64,000 nt of DNA from Eutreptiella sp. 'Long Island Sound 2002'. Taxonomy: Eukaryota > Euglenozoa > Euglenophyceae > Eutreptiales > Eutreptiaceae. The stretch covers positions 33,735,129 through 33,799,128 of the forward strand of contig OZ038385.1 of NCBI GenBank assembly GCA_964036045.1. The letters are read 5' to 3'. Positions 32,101 to 44,134 of the stretch are shown in pieces (position 1 is the first letter of the stretch; each line of letters starts with the position of its first letter). A model generated the notes under the pieces. It was given only the letters and a program-made list of their open reading frames with translations. It did no database searches and was not told where the DNA came from. Position numbers and translations under genes: made by a program.

Positions 32101-35100
32101 CTGCCCGACTGCATGCTGGTGTGGCTGCAGCCTCAGCTTTATCATGGCATATTGTAGGACCAATTTGATGGTTTCAAGTCTGATGTGTGGTCTGCGGGGG
32201 TAACGCTTTATGCAATGTTGAAGGGAAAATTACCGTTTACTGGCAAGGTATGATTTGTTTGTGGGGGAGGTGCTTGTGCTGCTTCAGGCTTCGGAGATGG
32301 TTACAAGTTTAAGTTTGGCAGTCAGCCAGTTCCGGGTCGGCTAAGGTTGGGACTGCGCCACCCCCCCCCCCCCCTCTCGCCGCCGCCCTTCGGAAACACA
32401 CGCAACGCACGCTCTTGTAAAGGCCATCTCCCTCAGCCTCCAGCCCATGGGGCACAGTGTCTCATGGAACCTTCGTTTGAAACGTTCGTTTGGACAAGCT
32501 TCGCTTGAAACCGTGGAATCAGTTTGCAAGCTGAGATTTTGGTTTGCCAAAACGGGGGCATCACATGGGTACAGAACTGGAGCACCGCTGCTGACGAAAA
32601 TGCCCCACCTGTTGGAGGGAGGTGATAGATGGGTGGGTCAGACACGGTACAACAGCTTGTGTGTGCACGGTTGGCCTCACCTCTGGCCCCCATGGCAAAT
32701 TCCGTCCCCCCCCCCCAAGAAAAACCTTTTTGTTTGATATGGTCTGGTGGGTGGGTTGGCCAAGGCCCAACACACAGACGCACACCCAACGCGTCCAACA
32801 GCATGCAACATGCAGATGACATGTACCCCATACACACCCGACAGCAGCCACTGCAGACCCGACAGCACCACCCCACCGCTTTATTTTGTGCAAGTGCTTT
32901 TCAGAGTTGAGTAGCTTGGAGTGGAAAAACTGAGAATGAGCCAATATGGTACCCCAATTGGCACCTTAGCGCGCCAAAGGTGGATGTCCACATCGTAAAT
33001 GCAACGATATTGTGAAGGGTGCAAGACTGCAGTGTCAACTTTTGGTCGATGCCCCATGCCTTGCGGATTCCGAGAACGATTCCACATTTGGCCATGACGA
33101 TCGTTGGCAAGCTCTTGTATGGTTTTTTCCCCTTTGCTGTAGGTTTTAGTGTCTCTGTGCTGTAAGAGAATTATTCCTTGTCAACAGCATGCAAATGTAA
33201 CCTCCAGAATTCTGGGTGCTACAATTTTGAATGAATGTCCGGATTCGTGGCCCCATCAATGGGGGCGCCCTTCGGGCAGTGTGCACACAGTGCGACTATT
33301 TGGGTTCCTGGCCATACTAGAAACCCATATTTTGCCATAATAGGGGCATCTTTGTTGTTTGACAACAGGTTTTTGATGTTTCTTCTGCATTGGGGATATG
33401 GCATATTTGGGTTTTCACCCACTTTCACCCATCCCCCCACCGCCCCCCCCCCCCTTTTTTCACATTTTTTGCTTATTTCCTTGCATGTTCTCCTTTCTAG
33501 GTTGATTTCTGACCGTGAAGAGATTGCCCATGGCCCATGGCCCATTTTGGGCCCCCGGCAGGGTTGGGTAGCCATTTCTGATTTTGTTCCCCGCATTGAG
33601 CGTTGGGGGCCCCGAGAAGGCAAGGGTTATGTAGCCGTTGCCCATTTTTGGGGCCCCGGTAGGGAAGGGGTCAAGTAGCCATTTCTGATTTTGTGCCCCG
33701 CGCTAAGCACTAGGGACCCCTAATGCGGCAAGGGGTATGTAGTGATCACCCATTTTTGGGCACACAACCCTCAATGCAGACATCGACGAAATCACCAACA
33801 AGCACATCAACCGACACGCCAACGGAGACAAGAACAAGCACTTCGGCGGGCTCCTCAACAACGGTGGATACAACAATACTGACACCAACAACAACATCAA
33901 CAATTACACTCTCATGCACACCATCCGGCACACCCTCCTGCACACCCACGGGCACACCCACCTGCACACCCACATGCACAGTGGCTGCAACCTCAACAGC
34001 CACGGTCACAGGCACGCCATCAGGCACATTGAGTATGAGCGCCACATGCACATCAACATGCACACCAACACAGTCAGTGACGGCTTCGCCGACGCTGACA
34101 CTCTCAAGCAGGCCCTCAAGCACGGCAACAGGCCGTTGCCCATTTTTTGGCCCCCGATACGGCGAAGGTTAGGTGGCCTTTTCTGATTTTGTTCCCCGCA
34201 TTAAGCGGTGGGGACCCCCGAGAAGGCAAGGGTTATGTAGCCATTGCCCATTTTTGGGGCCCCGATAGGGTAGGGGTTCGGTAGCCATTTCTGATTTTGT
34301 TCCCCGTATTGAGCGGTGGGGACCCCCGAGAAGGCAAGGGTTATGTAGCCATTGCCCATTTTGGGGCCCCTGAGACTGCAGGGGTTCGGTAGCCATTTCT
34401 GATTTTATTCCTTGCGTTGAGTGTTGGGGACCCCCGATACAGCAAGGGTTGGGTGGCTATTTCTGGATTTGTTCCCCGCGTTGAGTGCCAGGGCCTCCCG
34501 AGAAAGCAAGGGGTATGTAGCATATGCCCATTTTTGGGCCCCCAATAGGGCAGGGTTTAGGTAGCCATTTCTGTTTTTGTTCCCCGTGCTGAACGTTTGG
34601 GGACTCCCTAGAAGAGAAGGGTTATGTCGCCGTTGCCCATTTTTGGGGCCCTGATAAGGCATGGGTTAGGTAGCCTTTTCTGATTTTGTTCCCCGCATTG
34701 AGCGTTGGGGACCCCCAAGAAGGCAAGGGTTCTGTAGCCGTTGCCCTTCTTTGGGCCCCTGAGACTGCACGGGTCAAGTAGCCATTTCTGATTGTGATCC
34801 CTGCGTTGAGTGTTGGGGACGCCCGATATGGCAAGGGTTAGGTGGCCGTGTTTGGTTTTGTTCCGTGCGTTGAGCGCTAGGGCCCCCTGAGAAAGCAAGG
34901 GTTATGTAGCCAATGCCCATTTTTGGGCCTCTGATAGTGCATGGTTTAGGTAGCCATTTCTGTTTTTGTTCCCCGTGCTGAACGTTTGGGGACCCCCTAG
35001 AAGAGAAGGGTTATGTAGCCGTTGCCCATTTTTGGGGCCCTGATAAGGCATGGGTTAGGTAGCCTTTTCTGATTTTGTGCCCCGCATTGAGTGTTGGGGA

Positions 35101-37170
35101 CCCCCAAGAAGGCAAGGGTTCTGTAGCCGTTGCCCTTTTTTGGGCCCCTGAGACTGCAGGGGTCAAGTAGCCATTTCTGATTGTGATCCCTGCGTTGAGT
35201 GTTGGGGACGCCCGATATGGCAAGGGTTAGGTGGCCGTGTTTGGTTTTGTTCCGTGCGTTGAGCGCTAGGGCCCCCCGAGAAAGCAAGGGTTATGTAGCC
35301 AATGCCCATTTTTGGGCCCCTAATAGTGCAGGGTTTAGGTACTCATTTCTGATTTTGCTCCCCGCGCTGAGCGCTAGGGACCGTGACAAGGCAAGGCTTA
35401 TGTAGTCATTGCCCGTTTTTAGGCCCCCGATACGGCAGAGGTTAGGTAGCCATTTCTGATTTTGTTCCCCGTGCTGAACGTTTGGGGACCCCCCAGAAGG
35501 TAAGGGTTATGTCGCCGTTGCCTATTTTTGGGTCCCCGATACGGCGAGGGCTAGGTGGCTATTTCTGATTTTGTTCCCTGCGTTGAGCATTGGGAACCCC
35601 CAATACGGCAGGGGTTAAGTAGCCATTTCTGATTTTGTTCCCTGCTCTGAGTGCCAGGGGCCCCCGAGAAAGCAAGGGATATGTAGCCATTGCCCATTTT
35701 TGGGCCCCTAATAGGGTAGGGGTTAAGTAGCCATTTCTGATTTTGTTCCCCTCGTGTACGTTGGGAACCCCCTAGAAGGGGAGGATTATGTGGCCGTTGA
35801 CCATTTTTGGGACCCCGATACGGCAGGGGTTCGGTAGCCATTTCTGTTTTTGTTCCCCGCGTTGAGCGTTGGGGACCCCCGAGAAGGCAAGGGTTATGTA
35901 GCCGTTGCCCATTTTGGGGCCCCTGAGACTGCAGGGTTTAGGTAGCCATTTCTGATTGTGATCCCTGCGTTGAGTGTTGGGGACCCCCGAGAAGGTAGGA
36001 GTTATGTAGCCATTGCCCTTTTTGGGCTCCTGATATTGTAATCTTTAAGTAGCCATTTCTGATTTTGTTCCCCGTGCCGAGTGCTAGGGACCCCCGAGAA
36101 AGCAAGGGATATGTAGCCATTTTTGTTGCCCATTTTTGGGCCCCCAATAGGGCACAGGTCAGGTAGCCATTTCTGTTTTTGTTCCCCGTGTTGAGCGTTG
36201 GGGAGCCCCGAGAAGGCAAGGGTTATGTAGCCATTGCCCATTTTTGGGCCTCCAATACGGCAGTGTTTAGGTAGCGTTGACGCGCGCACATGTAACAAGG
36301 TGGCAGTGGTTTATTTCTACAACTGTGTCACATTGTGTGCACAAGTTGCTCATTCTGAGATTGTATTTTGCTGACAATTGAACAGAAAGAAGGTTGCATG
36401 TTGTTGAGGGTTTGATGCCCGGGGTGGCAACCATCGCTGTTCATGGCCTTTTCCATCTTGCATGATGTCTTATGGGAAGGGAAGGTAGCTTGCAACTATC
36501 TTCAGCTAGGGTGGCTGGGGTGGCCTAATTTTGAGGGCCTTTGGACAGGGTGTGTCTGGTGCTCTTTTGGGGGGAATTTAGTTTACAAGTAGTGCGCAGT
36601 GCGCGCGCAGCGCAGTGCAAGGGCGCCCCCCAATGTCCCCGGTTTCTGTGCGGAGCTGCTGCATTATATGGCAATGGACCGTGTGGAATCTTGCTCTCTG
36701 GGTTGGGTGGCCCAGGCCCAGACTCAAGTAGGCTACACAGGGCATGCTGGGACATGGCGAGGTAACACAGAGGCACAGCAGGATTGCTTGGGTTCCATAT
36801 TTCAGGGGCAAAAGTATCAAATCAAAGGCGCTCTGAGTTTGTAGCATTTGACACATGCACCCGCATGGGCACACACGCAGAGGGGGTGGGGAGAGGGGGC
36901 AAAGGAGAAGGGAGAGCACATGCAAGGTGGCACCCGAGCAAGAAAGAAGATGCAGAATGCGCGCGGAAGGTTGAGGGGAGGGAGGTCTCTGGCCATGGCC
37001 TCATGCGGCGTCTTGCACGGCAGGCGTTGTACAATTTGTATGAAAACATTTGCAAAGAGGATTTTGCCATCGACGACCTTTCGGAGCTGACCATTCAGTT
37101 GTTGACAGGCATGCTCAACAAAGACGAGGATGAACGCTGGACGATAGATGAGTGCCTTCACTGGCCTTGG
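25720..37170 (+). CDS. LKB1/STK11-like serine/threonine protein kinase, nine exons placed
   Basis: Exons (all with GT..AG): 25720-26183 (start uncertain), 26423-26571, 26913-27080, 28360-28477, 28711-28820, 28973-29059, 29509-29595, 32158-32247, 37024-37170. Every junction keeps the frame; introns after exons 1 and 4 are phase 1, the others phase 0. In order the exons give the glycine loop LGEGTYGKV, the ATP lysine in VAVKVMKK, the helix-C Glu in EIMIMRQL, the catalytic loop VHKDIKPSN, the metal site SDFGVAE, the activation segment TCGRTHGTPAFQ, and GFKSDVWSAGVTLY followed by NLYENI. HKD in place of HRD, GVAE after DFG and the GFK.D.WSAGVTLY block are typical of LKB1, the upstream activator of AMPK-family kinases. 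One oddity: the usual PPE of the P+1 loop reads CPQ. The start codon and the exons after 37170 are not found. Confidence 0.85.
31036..31590 (+). CDS. ORF in kinase intron 7 with basic Pro/Ala/Lys-rich end, unidentified
   Basis: A 184-codon frame lies inside the 2.56 kb intron between kinase exons at 29595 and 32158. The last 70 codons are rich in Pro, Ala and Lys with PVKPAANPAPK-like units, resembling linker-histone-type tails. The first half has many Cys and no recognisable domain. It could be a transposon remnant, a spurious frame or an alternative exon. I cannot name a function. Confidence 0.25.
   Translation: MLSFSCVFAGWTRLHCCVLQISCIQCTALYPVSCRTFRTLRTLACRSYCHLVLFSISNVQEAVLCLPRFWASLSVVLSTSPSHMCLPSGVEEDSDSAFLPTRNYIEKSYFICDVLEPNCLPQGLDPPVKPAANPAPKAAKPRAKPQPRVRRNLLPKMAAKPAAGESILVAPVEHVQLSKVKSSC
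33766..34125 (+). repeat. ACC/ACA-rich degenerate minisatellite interrupting the satellite
   Basis: Runs of ACACC, CATCAAC and GCACACCC dominate. The plus frame reads Thr/Ser/Pro-rich repeats (STSTDTPT, TPSGTPSCTPTGTP) and the minus frame Val/Gly repeats. A part-coding origin is possible because such Thr/Ser/Pro stretches occur in cell-surface proteins, but the segment sits in an intron and satellite on both sides. Confidence 0.75.
34570..35347 (+). repeat. 389-bp higher-order repeat, two copies
   Basis: The segment at about 34570-34958 is repeated almost exactly at about 34959-35347, an offset of 389 bp, which is far closer than neighbouring 108-bp units are to one another. The ORFs at 34608-34898 and 34997-35287 on the minus strand are near-identical because of this duplication. 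Confidence 0.85.
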
Positions 37171-40100
37171 GTATTGCTGACCATTTCTGTTGCAAAACTT
37201 CCTGCCCTGAACCCATATTCTTTCCCATGCCAAGGCGTATGCCCTACGAGAAGCGTCAACCCCCCCCCCCTTATCAAAGGCATTGCATCGCATGAGTGTT
37301 GGGAAGAGGCGATGATGTTTGATTGCCTGGGCGGCCTGGAATTCCATAACCGAACAAACACTGCGTTGTGTCTCTGGCAGGACCTTTGCTTAAGGTCGGG
37401 TCTAATCCACAGTGAGTGGATGGGTCTGAAGCAAGAAACAGCGTGTGTCCCTGAAAATTGGCGTCAAATCTGATTTGGGGCCAATTTGGGGGAGCCCTCC
37501 CACCCGGCAAAGGCCTGGTTTAAACAGGGGCAGCATTCTGGCGGCACCGCACTCACTGTCCATCTCCGCCACCGCCCGTCCTGGCCTGATTTATCGACGC
37601 AGAAGGGGGGCACGGGTCTCGTTTTCACAAGTTTCACAGCACAACTGGTCCGTTTACATTGAACCATTCTGCATACATTTTGTGGTGCTCAATGTGGAGG
37701 TATGGCGTCACGCATGATTCTTCAGGTGATGAGGGGGATGAGGTTGCGGGCATCACCCACAGGGTCGGCGGCCATGCACTGGCTGGCTGTGTGGCCAACG
37801 AAGACAGGCAGCAGGACGGCCTCACACATACCTCTGTGGTTGGACCCTGCAAAGGGGATGGGACAAGTGGTGATGACGGGTGAGCGTGCTGGGCGCAGCT
37901 CCGGGCACACCAACCGTTGGGTAGTTGCCCATGACCATGGCAATAGAACATGGTTTTGGGGCTAGGCAGGTGCCATCTTGGGTATATTGCGGGGAGCACC
38001 CCAGCTTGCCCCATAATTTCAAATATATTTTGCTTGCCTTTAGGCCGCCTGTGTCTGTTGAATTGGTGCATGGTAATTTCAAATATACTTTTTCCTTCAT
38101 GCATGCCAAATCCACCCAAATTCGCTCCTGACGAAAACGGAATCTTTTTTGTGTGTCGCATCGCGCCACGCGCGTGTTGAAAAAATCAGTTCCGGCCAGG
38201 TGTACCGGGTCCGGAACTGAACTGCTCCCCCCCCCCCCCCCTCCCTCGTGCACACCCTTTCAGGACCACTATTGTGCGCAGTGCCAATCCACCGCTACAT
38301 CGCCTTTCGCAGGTCTCTTCTGCCACAATGATACACCCGCACTCTGAGAATCCGTTTGTGGTGTGGTGCCCTGAGAGCCATCAATTTCTCCGGCAGTTCT
38401 CTCCGTTCCACAGTTATTCCGCGACTGGTTTGGCATCAGGTGTCCTGAAAACCTCGACCAAAGAGTTGGGTAGGGTGTCCCACCATGCAACATGATGGAT
38501 TGCTGCATTGTAGTCCAGTCGTTCTATGGGCAGATTGCTGTCGCATTGTTGGAGAGGGCTGGGCTAAGAGTGTATCCTGCTTTTGCGTGAGGCCATCGCC
38601 CTATATTTTTCATGGGGGCTGCATCCTGGCACTGCCTTATTCACGGAGTACCGCCCCTGTGTTGTGTGGAGGCAGCAACAGGCATGTCAATTTGTGGGCA
38701 CAGCTTGCGGTTTGGCTCGATGACCAATCATCTGGAATATCCGCTTGTCGGTTTGAAGCACATTTGAATTGTGCAATGGTTTGGTGAGCCCACAACATCT
38801 TGGCTTTCCTGATGGGGGATCAGAGATGCTGGCCTTTGGTGGCAGTTGGGTGCCTTCCGACAGGGAGGCCTGTTGGAACTCCCGCCGGCCTCTGAGGCTC
38901 GCACAGGCCCCGTCCCTTCTCCCAGCCCCGACTCCGGTGGATGGCATCTGTTGTGTTGCAGCGGACCGCACCAAGTCAGGGGATGACCTCACTATGAGGC
39001 AAAGCATATCGCCGCGCTCTAACTCCTCCGATTGCATGGGGAACAGGTGTGTGAATCGTTCGTTCGATGGAGGCGACCACCGTGGGAAAGGCGTTACACC
39101 AGGGGACTGTGTGTGGGCAGAACAAAGGCAAGTTGCATTGTCCGGCAATTTTTTTGGGGGCCACAGCGGCTCGATGAGTAAAAGGGTTGAATAGGTTTAC
39201 GGAGCGCTGAAAGCGCCGGAACGCAGAAACATCTGAAAAATTCTGAAGGATGATGCAAAAAAAAATGCTGGAAAACGTGGACAAAATGGGGTTTTCTCAA
39301 TTTTTTGCGGTCACTGATTTTGGTTTCCTCGCACCCCCCCCCCCCCCTCCTCCCTGTCAACCCCCCCCCCTCCTTCCTCCGCCTACGCAATAGACCTCCG
39401 CATAGAGTTGCGCCATGATGAAACTATCTCATTAACTGCAAACCTCTCCCATTCCCACACCAATACTTAGTTGACCCTCGCCATCACACATGAAGGCTTT
39501 GTAGACTACCACGCGTGCCACTCCCCCTTTCTATCACACTGCGGATGCATCCACATTCTGTACCGTGTGTCTTTGTAAAGGAAACGGTCGGATCCCGGGT
39601 GTATGGAACAAATTATACAGCAATCCGGAGACTCGAGCCCTTCAAGTCCGTATGGACCGGCAGGGAACAAGAAGGGCAATACCCGTCGGGCCAATGACCA
39701 TTATCACAACCACGCGCTGAAGCCGCCGACAGCCTGTTCTACAGATTCATACAATGAGTCCTTTGGTATGCCGCACGGCAGGACATGCGTGGTAAGGGCA
39801 TGGCTGTGACCACGAGCACAGTAGGTGGGTGCCGTTGTGGGCGCTGTGTACTGCATGGTGTCATGGGCCCCTCTTTGTCCCTGTGACATTGTCTTACAAG
39901 TTCATATCCATGCCTTACCTCCCTTCTTTCCCCACTTTTTCTGAGCCAAAAAAGTTGGGAGAGTCCCTTGAATCTGTTGCTGAGCGAATTCTGCCCCCCG
40001 TTGCAGCATACTTTTTGGTACTTCATTTTGCTTTCTGATGGATGTTGCAACAGATTTTGGTGGATCAACAAAACAAGGATCTGGGCACTCAACACAAGTG

Positions 40101-40260
40101 CATTTCTCAACACTCAAGTTGCATGCTGTTGTGGCACACAGAACAGGACTTTTGAGAGTGCCTTTTGAGGTAACAGTGAATGGCCAACTCCTGTCACTTA
40201 GTAGTTTCTGCAATGGGGAGGAAGCAAATTGGCTATATACTGTGTGCTGTTTCATGGTGT
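37171..40260 (+). other. Downstream of last placed kinase exon; no gene resolved
   Basis: If the kinase has a C-terminal tail its exons should be here, but none could be joined with confidence. Candidate coding-like stretches are 38264-38310 (flanked by AG and GT) and a WD-repeat-like run near 38640-38700 with CGGSNRHVNLW. C runs occur near 37260, 38228, 39334 and 39361. Confidence 0.35.
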
Positions 40261-40281
40261 CATTGTGTGTGTGTGTAATGT

Positions 40282-40551
40282 GTGATGCACAAATCAGTGC
40301 GCTGTGTGTACTCCGCGTCCCCATGGAACGTGGAAAACACCATGCGCACGGTGTACGCAACAGCACACCACCAGCCATGCGCACAGTCCGACGTGATCAC
40401 AAAATTGATGCACTGGCTCGGGCGCAATGCCAAATGGAACAACAAACACTATACAGACACTGTGATACCCACAGAACTACGGCCCGAGGGGTACGAGCCG
40501 ACTTGGAGCACAGACATACACTTGCTGCGTGTTCGTGGGACAGGCCCGTGA
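40282..40551 (+). CDS. Possible exon or ORF remnant, unidentified
   Basis: The 89-codon frame has good third-position G/C bias and ordinary amino acid composition, in a region that otherwise looks non-coding. It shows no motif I recognise. The frame is open upstream without a clear start, and the next coding-like stretch with similar composition is at 41450-41601, ending in TAA. The two may be pieces of one decayed transposon or gene. Confidence 0.25.
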   Translation: MMHKSVRCVYSASPWNVENTMRTVYATAHHQPCAQSDVITKLMHWLGRNAKWNNKHYTDTVIPTELRPEGYEPTWSTDIHLLRVRGTGP

Positions 40552-40621
40552 GCATTCTCCTGGCCACGCACCTCTTGTGTGTGTGCAGCTAGGTGGAAGC
40601 ACCTAGCACAGGTTGCATAAT

Positions 40622-42727
40622 TTGGACGTTAAGACACGACCTCCTCCGTAGGTGAATTATGGTCTGTTGGTAGTGCAGCACAGTTTCGGGAGCAGGGCAG
40701 GGATCAAGGGAGAAACTGCGACCGAACCCAGCGCTGCACATTACTGCATTTGTCAACAGACCAAAAGACGTCCAGGGCTGCCCTGCAGCTCCTGAGTAGT
40801 TTTTTTTCACCGCTTTTCTTGATCTGTTCTTATTTTTGTGGTTCTCATTGTGTGTGTGTGTCTGTCTGTGTGTATGTATTCCAGTCCTAGTCCATGAAAC
40901 AGTTTCGCCAACAATCCCCACCTATATGCCCATGCTCTGATGTCAAGAAATGTGCTCGGGAGTTTGGCTTCGTTGTGGACCAGGGATGGATATAATACCC
41001 ACCGAATTATTTTGGTGGGGCGCTGAGGGAGCTCTGAGGGGTCCAAGATGACAAAATGAAGATTACGAAACTCCTTTGTCCCTCTTATGGCAAAGGGCAA
41101 ATTTTGGCGCCGAAGCTGCCAAATTTTTTTTGGAGGGGAGAAAACTGGCCCAAAATCTCCCAAAAAAATTTCTTTCAAAAAATGTCATTAAGCCCATCAA
41201 ATTTGATCAGCGGAATGTGCTGAGTGCGAAGATGTATGCGGTGGGGGCCAAAAATCTTTTTCTTTTCAACGGTTAAAAGTGGTGAAAATTGGCCAAAATT
41301 GGACTGTGACCGAATTTCGTCATCGTCATTTTGTCATCGGGGGTTGGGTGGGTGGGTGGGTGGGAGGGACTATATCCATCCCTGTTGTGGACATGGGTGA
41401 CCATGTTCCCTGGTTCTGTTGGTGCTGAACCCATGTTTATGCAATAAACATAAGTTTGATACATTGAACGGTCGTCATCTCTTAGACTCACGTGGCTCGC
41501 CGACCCCAAATGAGCAGTTTGCATTGGACCTGTGCTTGCCTGGGCTGTGGGTGCACATGACTACCAATAAAAATGGGTGGCAAGCACGGTTTGCAGCCTA
41601 ATGATCCAGTACCAATCCCTGTTTCCAAAGGTCACAAAGGCAGTCACTGGCATTTAGGACCTCTGCAGCTATTTCAACGCGCCCCTCCCAAATCTTGATG
41701 TCCTTGTTCCCCCTTCTGTATCCTCCTATTCCCCGAGTGAGGTGCTTTGTTACCATAGTTGCAACACCTGTCAGTGTTTCTTGCCCAACACCAGTGCATT
41801 ACCAGGGACAGTATGGGCAGGCCAGCAGCAGGGTGATGGTGCTGCGCGCAGTTAGTTTCCCTGCAGTGTATCCGGGTCCTGGACTGTAATTGTTGTGTAT
41901 ATGCTGGCTGCCTACCTTGTTTCTGTTGAAACGTCAGACCAGAGGTTGTCTGCATCTTCCACTTTTTGAGTGCGAAACAAAAAAAACGAGCACTTCTGAT
42001 AAAGAATTTCACTTTGGAGTGCACCACCTTGGACACGCCCTGGTGTACCATAAGCACAACGCCACCACTGCACCAACAGGGCTAATTTTATCAGCACATC
42101 GTCGAACACCATCCTTGCTTTTTTTGTTCTAGTTCCTTGAGCACCAGTCTCAGGCTCCCACTTTCTTCTCAGGGTGGCATGGAAGTCAGCCAAGGGGTAA
42201 TTATCTCAGTACAACTATTTCCCAAGAGTCTGCTTCTTGCAGCAGCTCTTCCACTTTGATGGATTTCCCCGGATTCTGGGGACCTCACCTCCAGGTCTGT
42301 GGCTCAAGTAAGACAGATTGTGTGATGCATGCATAATTGTGTTTTGCATACTTGTAAACCTGTTTTTCCTCATCTCTCTGCATGGATAGTCGAGGACCTC
42401 CTCCACCTATACCGTGATTCTCTATGATTTTACCCCAGCCCATTTCTGTGATTGCCTGATTTCCCACAATTTTCCATGGCATACCGGGCAAACCCTAATA
42501 ATTTTGGGACTAAATACTTCCAAGGGCGGCGTGCGTCGAAATTCTGGTCCACCCAAAAATATCAAAACTCCCAAATTTTAATTACTTATAGCCCGATGAT
42601 CATAACAGGACGCAAAAATCTGTTAATCGCAAAAAAAATTAATTCTGCGCTGCATTGTATACAACCAGTCCAATAGAGGAGTCACATCAATCAAGGTCCC
42701 TTTTGTCCCTGTAGTGCTGTCTTCACA
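40622..42727. other. Mostly non-coding, with one short coding-like stretch
   Basis: A GGGTGGGT microsatellite lies at 41341-41364. A 48-codon coding-like end at about 41450-41601 has no recognisable domain. AT content rises after 42400. Confidence 0.35.
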
Positions 42728-43430
42728 ATGCTCACCATGCAACATTTCTTTCTTGCTATTCCCCATGAATCTGCGCTGCAGCGGTATGCTGCACAAAATA
42801 CCCGGTTGGCAAATGAGGACTCTTCTCAAGGATTGATCATGACTGCTGTTGGCATAGCAACACAAAGCCAACCATCATTGGCTCCCCGGAGGAGGCCACC
42901 GGGGCGTCCTCCAGGATCATTGAATGTTGAGATCTTCGTTTGGTGTTTGGTGAAGTCCCTTGCCGACAAAGCCGTGGAAACATCCATGGGGAGGTTCAAA
43001 AAGGTGTACCGCAAATAGTCGGAAAGTGAATGGGATATGGCTTTGCATGCGGCTGCGGAAAAGGGGACTAACGGCGCTGTCGTCTCTTTTCTAACCACTA
43101 TGTTCCCTACCACCTTTTGCGGCCTCCGCGAGTCCCCTATCCGCTACTTTTGTCAAATGGCCGGTAGACCGTAGCATGGTGGACAGGACACTTGTGGCAA
43201 TTCGTGGAAATGTCCACCACGTATCGGACATTGTGCAATGTGTTCAAGCCCAAGTCGACTCTGAGCCAGAGTTCACTACCATTGAGATCCGGTGTGTGGT
43301 CTTGGCCATGATGGAAGAACATCACGCAAACGTGGTGGCCAATGCGTGCTCACTAGTGAACCATGTTACCCTTTACAATCGGCACAAAATCATAGACTGC
43401 CAAGTTTCTCACCATATAAATGGTGGTTAG
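42728..43430 (+). pseudogene. Decayed ORF with AT-hook-like motif, possible transposase remnant
   Basis: The frame at 42728-43018 contains RRRPPGRPPGSLN, which fits an AT-hook DNA-binding motif. It meets TAG at 43016, then continues in the same frame with normal composition (SESEWDMALHAAAEKG) to about 43173, where the signal moves to another frame and runs to 43430. One stop and one frameshift suggest a decayed gene of at least 230 residues. AT-hooks are common in transposases and chromatin proteins; I cannot place the family. Confidence 0.4.
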
Positions 43431-44030
43431 AAAAACAACGGCCACACCGGGTCTCAGTGCTTCGGGGGGGGGGGGGGTACCAACACCTTCTCAAAATGTG
43501 TCTTGACGGTGTCCATGTATTGGGCCGCCAGAGACATACTGCCATGGTTGGCAGAGTAGCGCAGCTCCCACCCTTTTGCGGTGTACTCCGGCGCATTTGG
43601 TGGTAGCAAACGCTCCGTCAGCCCCTCAAAGATGATTTGTGGGGCCAACGCATCACCGGCTGCAGAGATGGCGTCGTCCAACGTGACAATACGTTTGTAC
43701 ATTTGTCGGCGGACCCCTGGCTAGGGACCGAGTGTGCACCTTTGGCGTCCCACCCCTCCGAGGAAAAAGGTGGTTTGCACTCTGGTATCTGCTAACAACC
43801 ATAGAGCAAGGAACTTGGTGTTGATCCACGATACAAGCAATACACAATGACACCAAGCGATGTTGCCCAATGGCCTCGTCACAAGGTGCAAGAGGGATGG
43901 CTGCCGTTGAAATGCTACGCATGGGTAGTTGCATAGTCTCCCGCATCACGACATTCAACCAGTTAATACTCGCGTTGAAACCACGCCTACGACTATTGTC
44001 TGTTGCAAGGTTGGATAGGGCTTCTATTCC
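43431..44030. other. G run and short minus-strand ORF, unidentified
   Basis: A G run of about 13 lies at 43466. A minus-strand frame at 43702-43454 of 82 codons looks fairly protein-like, but it has no recognisable domain and ends in the G run. Confidence 0.3.
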
Positions 44031-44134
44031 ACAGCTCTTCCCCACTATTCCCCATTATTCTCCCATTATTCCCCATTATTCCCTATTATTCCCCATTATT
44101 CCCTATTATTCTCCATTATTCTACGTTATTCCCC
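44031..44134 (-). repeat. TCCCCATTAT decamer array
   Basis: About ten copies of a 10-bp unit (TCCCCATTAT with small changes) run head to tail. The reverse complement of the same unit forms arrays at 45091-45185 and 45280-45434, so the arrays face each other across about 950 bp. Confidence 0.85.

Larger units (their letters stand above)
33520..36275 (+). repeat. Satellite array inside the kinase intron (GTAGCCAttt family)
   Basis: This is a degenerate tandem array with a composite unit of about 108 bp (for example GAGAAGGCAAGGG at 34220 and 34328). Each unit joins two related halves. One contains TTATGTAGCC(A/G)TTGCCCATTTTTGGG, the other TAGGTAGCCATTTCTGATTTTGTTCCCCGC followed by GGGGACCCCC. 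The array lies wholly within the intron between exons 8 and 9 and is broken at 33766-34125 by a different repeat. The many small minus-strand ORFs here are products of the repeat. Confidence 0.9.

Noticed and set aside
34608-35287. Twin 96-codon ORFs on the minus strand
   Set aside because: They are a product of the 389-bp satellite duplication and not a gene pair.
38580-38790. WD-repeat protein gene
   Set aside because: A single CGGSNRHVNLW-like run with no further repeats or clean splice sites is too little.
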